Source: Saccharopolyspora kobensis (GTDB lineage: Bacteria; Actinomycetota; Actinomycetes; Mycobacteriales; Pseudonocardiaceae). From it: 64,000 nt of DNA. Position numbers and translations under genes: made by a program. Positions 60,916 through 64,000 of this stretch are shown piece after piece (the stretch's first letter is position 1; each line of letters begins with the position of its first letter). The DNA lies in contig NZ_FNVB01000003.1 in the NCBI RefSeq assembly GCF_900108315.1, positions 655,404 to 719,403 of the forward strand, in the 5' to 3' direction. Below the pieces are notes generated by a model that was not told where the DNA came from, made no database searches, and worked only from the letters and a program-made list of their open reading frames with translations.

Positions 60916-62477
60916 AGTGCCATCACTGCGGCCTCGACAACGACCCCAACTTCCTGCTGTGCGCGCACTGCGGTCACAAGCGGGTCATCGACCTCTCCGG
61001 TGGCGCGCAGCCGACCACCACCGCACCCGGCACGACGCCGAGTGCCGCGGCCGGGCCCGGCGCGACCGGTACCGACGCGACGCGCTACCTCTGCGCCGCC
61101 CTCCAGCTGGACGCGGGGCTCAACGACAAGGCCCTCCAGAAGGTCCTCGACGAGCAGTACCGGGCGGTGGTGTCCTCCCCCGGAGTCGACCTCGCCACGG
61201 TGCTCAAGTACGGGCTGGCCGCGCGACGGCGGCAGCGGATCCGCGACGTGCTGATCGTGCTCCTCGCACTGATCGGGCTCGGGTTGCTGTTCAGCGAGGA
61301 GCCGCAGTGGTTCGCGCTGGCGCTCTTCGCCGGGTGGGCGGTCATGTTCATCGAAACCCTCTCGGCCCGCTACGGGTTCCTCTCCGCGCAGCTGCGGCGC
61401 GACACCTTCGACCCGGCGAACGCACCCGTGCCGAGCAACCGGCACACCGCGACGCGGCTGGCTGAGATAGCGGACCAGGACCGGGGAAATCTCACGGTCT
61501 TCGCCGACTACGCACCGTTCGCCGGCTACGGGGGCACCGTCGACACCTGGTCGTTCACCCTCAACGTGGCCAAAGCCGTGGAGGGCGAAGACGTCGTCGA
61601 GTTCACCGTGCAGGAGTTGCACGACTTCATCGCGAGCTCGGTCCGCGATCTCGGCCTGCCCGGCGTGCTGGTCGAGGACCGGGTGTTCGTCAGCGGCCTC
61701 GACCTGCTGCACGAGCTCGAACCGCCGGTGCGGCAGGCCATCCTGCCCGATGAACTGGCCGCCCCGGCCTCGCACGTCGACGACGCTCTGCTCGCACGGC
61801 TGCGCGAGGATCCCGAGTGCCGGGCCCGCCCGTACCTGACCGTGCGCGTGACCGGCTGGAACGGCGATCTGGTCGTGACGATGTTCCTGCGGTTCGTGCT
61901 GTCGTCGCAGAAGGACCTGCTGTTCGTCGAGGCCAACTACTCGCTGCTGCCGCCGGTGAAGCGGCGCTACCAGCAGATCGACCAGCTGCTGCGCAGCCCG
62001 ACGGCCAGGCAGTTGGGCCGGCTCGCGGCGCTGAGCCTGGTCAAGATCGTGCCGGCCGTCTTCGAGGGCGTGCAGCGCATTCTGGGGATTCTCGGCTCGC
62101 CGCTGGCGCAGATCTTCAAGTCCCTGCGCGAGCGGCGCGAGATCACGCAGGAGCGGACCTTCAACTACGGGGCGACGATGAGCCTGCGCGAAGCCGCCGC
62201 CGACAACCGCTACCACCGGTACTTCCAGCAGCTCGACAAGGAGATGTACGCCAAGCTCGCCGAGCGCCGGGTGATGGACTCGCTGGAGCGGTTCCTGGCC
62301 GACCACAACGTCGACACCAGCGATCTCAACGAGCGCCAGACGACGATCCTGAACAACGGCGTGTACGTGACGGGGCAGGGGAAGCTGAACGCGATGAGCG
62401 TCGCCGCGGGCAACAACGCGATCGCCAGGACGGTCCAGGCCGTCCGGAACGCGGCACCGAACAACCGGCAGGGGTGA
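60912..62477 (+). CDS. Zinc-ribbon membrane protein of the vWA/kinase operon
   Basis: A 521-aa protein beginning with a zinc ribbon: Cys3, Cys6, Cys17, Cys20. A threonine/alanine-rich linker follows (about 35-58), then two helices (about 113-130, 135-155). A large soluble region follows: GGTVDTWSFTLNVAKAVEG and YLTVRVTGWNGDLVVTMFLRFV are strands, and then amphipathic helices (about 340-400). Its C terminus ends with NGVYVTGQGKLNAMSVAAG, a motif shared with the next protein. I do not know the family. GTG 60912 overlaps the upstream stop by 4 bases. Confidence 0.82.
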   Translation: MKCHHCGLDNDPNFLLCAHCGHKRVIDLSGGAQPTTTAPGTTPSAAAGPGATGTDATRYLCAALQLDAGLNDKALQKVLDEQYRAVVSSPGVDLATVLKYGLAARRRQRIRDVLIVLLALIGLGLLFSEEPQWFALALFAGWAVMFIETLSARYGFLSAQLRRDTFDPANAPVPSNRHTATRLAEIADQDRGNLTVFADYAPFAGYGGTVDTWSFTLNVAKAVEGEDVVEFTVQELHDFIASSVRDLGLPGVLVEDRVFVSGLDLLHELEPPVRQAILPDELAAPASHVDDALLARLREDPECRARPYLTVRVTGWNGDLVVTMFLRFVLSSQKDLLFVEANYSLLPPVKRRYQQIDQLLRSPTARQLGRLAALSLVKIVPAVFEGVQRILGILGSPLAQIFKSLRERREITQERTFNYGATMSLREAAADNRYHRYFQQLDKEMYAKLAERRVMDSLERFLADHNVDTSDLNERQTTILNNGVYVTGQGKLNAMSVAAGNNAIARTVQAVRNAAPNNRQG

Positions 62478-62480
62478 GCG

Positions 62481-62831
62481 ATGGGCGACAACTACGGGAT
62501 CCAGATCGGCGGCTCGGGCCGCCTCCGGGCCGAGTCGGTGGCCGCCGGTGAAGGGGCGCAGGCCTTTTCCACGGGCGGCTCGGAGGAACTGCGGGAGCAG
62601 GTGCGCGCGCTGCTCGCGGCACTGCGGAGCGCGCGCGACGACGGCGAGCTCGACAGCGACGACGTGCTGGCCGACGCCGAACTGCTCGACGCGGAGGTCA
62701 ACGACGACAGCCCCGACAAGTCGAAGGTCCTGGGGCTGCTGAGCAGGCTCTCATCCGCCGTGGCGCAGTTCGGCGACCTCGCCACCGCGGTGCGGACCGC
62801 GCGGGACGCCGTGGATTCGTTGTCGGCCTGA
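62481..62831 (+). CDS. Small protein with shared glycine motif and helical domain
   Basis: A 116-aa protein. Residues 5-23 (YGIQIGGSGRLRAESVAAG) match the C-terminal motif of the upstream protein at most positions, including the final SVAAG. The rest (33-116) is a two-to-three-helix acidic region, LREQVRALLAALRSARDDGE and VLGLLSRLSSAVAQFGDLA. Short beta motifs of this NYGIQIGG kind occur in bacterial signalling and conflict proteins. ATG 62481 lies 3 bases after the previous stop with AGGGGTGAGCG upstream. Confidence 0.82.
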   Translation: MGDNYGIQIGGSGRLRAESVAAGEGAQAFSTGGSEELREQVRALLAALRSARDDGELDSDDVLADAELLDAEVNDDSPDKSKVLGLLSRLSSAVAQFGDLATAVRTARDAVDSLSA

Positions 62832-62846
62832 CCGGGAAGGGGCAGC

Positions 62847-64000
62847 ATGGCGCATCAGGCGGAGCCGGGCGATCTCGTCGGTGGGCGCTACCGGCTCGTG
62901 CTCGGCTCCGGCCACCGCTGGCGCGCACGAGCCGAGGACAGCGGCGCGGAGGTGTCCCTGGAGCGGATCCGGTTTTCCTCGGCGGAGGAAGCGGCCGAGT
63001 ACGCCGCCCGGTTCGAGCGGGAGCGCACCGAACGCGAACAGCACCAGGCCGCCGCGCTGCGCGCCTGCCCCGACCTCGTCTTCGTCGATGACCTGATCGC
63101 CGACGACGACGTCCTGTGGTCGGTGACCCGGCTGGTCGAGGGCCGCACGCTCACCGAGGACGTGTCGGCCTACGGGCCGATGGCGACCGAGACCGTCAGA
63201 ACGATCGCCCGTGATCTCCTGAAAGCACTCGCGGCCGCGCACGGAGCCGGGATCGTGCACGGCGCGCTCTCCCCCGCAGCCGTGCGGCTGACCGGCGATG
63301 GCAAGGCGCTGCTCACCGGCTTCGGCACATCCGCCGACGAGCAGGCCTACCGCGCGCCGGAGCAGGACCACGAGCAGCACGGAGATCTCTTCTCGCTCGG
63401 CGCGACGCTGCACTTCGCGCTCACCGGCGCACCACCCGCGCCTCCCGGCAGCGACATGGGTGTGCTCAGACCGCTGATCGCACGGCTGCTCGCCGAAGAT
63501 CCGCGGCAGCGGCCGACCGCGGCCGAAGCACTGGCGCTGCTCGAACCCCCTCCGGCTCCGGCCCATCACATCGCACCGCCGGCAGCCGGCCCGGCCCCGC
63601 CGAAGCCGTACTCGGTGGCGCCCGTGGTGGGTCTCGTCCTGGTCGTCGGCATGCTCATCGCGGTCATCATCGGCCTCGGCCGGTCCGAGTCCTCCAGCGA
63701 CGCGGGCTCCGATTCGAGTGCGGAGAGCACCTACAGCGAAGAGGAGACCACCAGCTACGACGAGACCAGCGACTACGAAACGAGCGAGGAGGAGACCACC
63801 GACGCGGAGGAGACCACTCCGGAGTACGACCCCACGGAGGAGGCGTTCGAGGAAGTCGAGGCCGGGCAGTGCCTTCCGATCTACCGGGACACCGACGGTG
63901 AGTGGGTCCCACCGGAGCCGCCGGGCCCGGTCGCGTGCAACGAGCGCCACGCCGGCGTGTTCCTGGTCGTGAGCACCACCATGAGCGCCGACGACTGCGA
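62847..64000 (+). CDS. Receptor-like transmembrane pseudokinase (3' end outside window)
   Basis: The frame is open to the window end (384 codons seen). Residues about 10-225 have a Ser/Thr kinase layout (GGRYRLVLGSG start, LVEGRTLTE hinge, YRAPEQ, GDLFSLGATLHFALTG, DPRQRPTAAEA), but catalytic residues are gone: VSLE replaces the VAIK lysine, HGALSPAAV (138-146) replaces HRDLKPxN, and TGFG replaces DFG. One helix (about 260-280) leads to an acidic, threonine-rich stalk (about 287-335) and an outside domain starting GQCLPIYRDTDGEW with ACNERHAGVF, like septum-formation or DUF4190 domains. It ends the operon as seen. Confidence 0.86.
   Translation, partial: MAHQAEPGDLVGGRYRLVLGSGHRWRARAEDSGAEVSLERIRFSSAEEAAEYAARFERERTEREQHQAAALRACPDLVFVDDLIADDDVLWSVTRLVEGRTLTEDVSAYGPMATETVRTIARDLLKALAAAHGAGIVHGALSPAAVRLTGDGKALLTGFGTSADEQAYRAPEQDHEQHGDLFSLGATLHFALTGAPPAPPGSDMGVLRPLIARLLAEDPRQRPTAAEALALLEPPPAPAHHIAPPAAGPAPPKPYSVAPVVGLVLVVGMLIAVIIGLGRSESSSDAGSDSSAESTYSEEETTSYDETSDYETSEEETTDAEETTPEYDPTEEAFEEVEAGQCLPIYRDTDGEWVPPEPPGPVACNERHAGVFLVVSTTMSADDC

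Noticed and set aside
63717..63850. Tandem DNA repeat coding the E/T/S stalk of the pseudokinase
   Set aside because: It is a low-complexity protein linker with varied codons rather than a true DNA repeat.
1..64000. CRISPR arrays, tRNA/rRNA genes, prophage or biosynthetic megasynthase genes
   Set aside because: No regular spacer-repeat pattern, cloverleaf, phage structural gene or PKS/NRPS module was seen on either strand.

Overview
This window is high-GC DNA with GTG/ATG starts, GGAGG-type ribosome sites and many 1-4 nt gene overlaps, as in actinomycetes. Protein style and gene families (UdgX, AztD, CGNR regulator, DUF4157, SLATT/DUF4231) suggest a Pseudonocardiaceae member such as Saccharopolyspora; that placement is inference. 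I found no rRNA, tRNA, CRISPR array, insertion sequence or large biosynthetic cluster. The gene content looks like an accessory chromosome region of catabolic operons, efflux pumps and signalling or conflict systems.

Layout. 1-8.2 kb: end of transaldolase, a frameshifted Ppx/GppA gene, UdgX, a stress-type SDR, then a ThDP enzyme, a remnant of an enolase-superfamily gene and a fused FAD/Fe-S lactate-type dehydrogenase. 8.2-13.9 kb: a 2-oxoacid or acetoin dehydrogenase operon (E1-alpha, E1-beta, a free-standing lipoyl protein and a free-standing alpha/beta hydrolase) under a LacI regulator, with a divergent MFS gene. 13.9-15.0 kb: cold-shock protein and a membrane-anchored secreted-domain protein. 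15.6-20.1 kb: a co-directional membrane cluster of an LRSF-motif membrane protein (frameshifted at a C run), a SLATT/DUF4231 protein and an 842-aa TIR-transmembrane protein. 20.2-26.7 kb: four regulator/target pairs (CGNR, TetR, LysR), each with a recognisable operator. 26.7-31.7 kb: a complete AztABCD zinc importer with two AztD-like proteins and a Zur box. 31.7-43.6 kb: two leftward catabolic operons (3-hydroxyacyl-CoA dehydrogenase, opine-type dehydrogenase, MFS; aspartase, M20 amidohydrolase, DUF1028, RidA, flavin monooxygenase), plus an MHS transporter and a LysR gene; three copies of one palindrome precede the first operon. 43.8-45.7 kb: a lower-GC DUF4157 metalloprotease-like protein fused to an amidoligase-like domain. 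45.7-57.4 kb: GlxA-type regulators, MFS pumps, SDR and membrane genes, and a TetR-controlled two-component flavin monooxygenase. 57.8-64.0 kb: a tightly overlapping operon of PP2C phosphatase, tail-anchored kinase, TerY-like vWA protein, small membrane protein, zinc-ribbon membrane protein, small beta-motif protein and a receptor-like pseudokinase that runs off the window.

The two best candidates for little-described systems are the TIR/SLATT/LRSF membrane cluster at 15.6-20.1 kb and the PP2C-kinase-vWA-pseudokinase operon at 57.8-64.0 kb. Two adjacent proteins of the second share a short glycine-rich motif. Other notable items are the DUF4157-amidoligase fusion, a split AcoC-like E2, an SDR with the lysine/asparagine swap typical of polyketide ketoreductases, and a roughly 105-bp dispersed intergenic repeat present twice.
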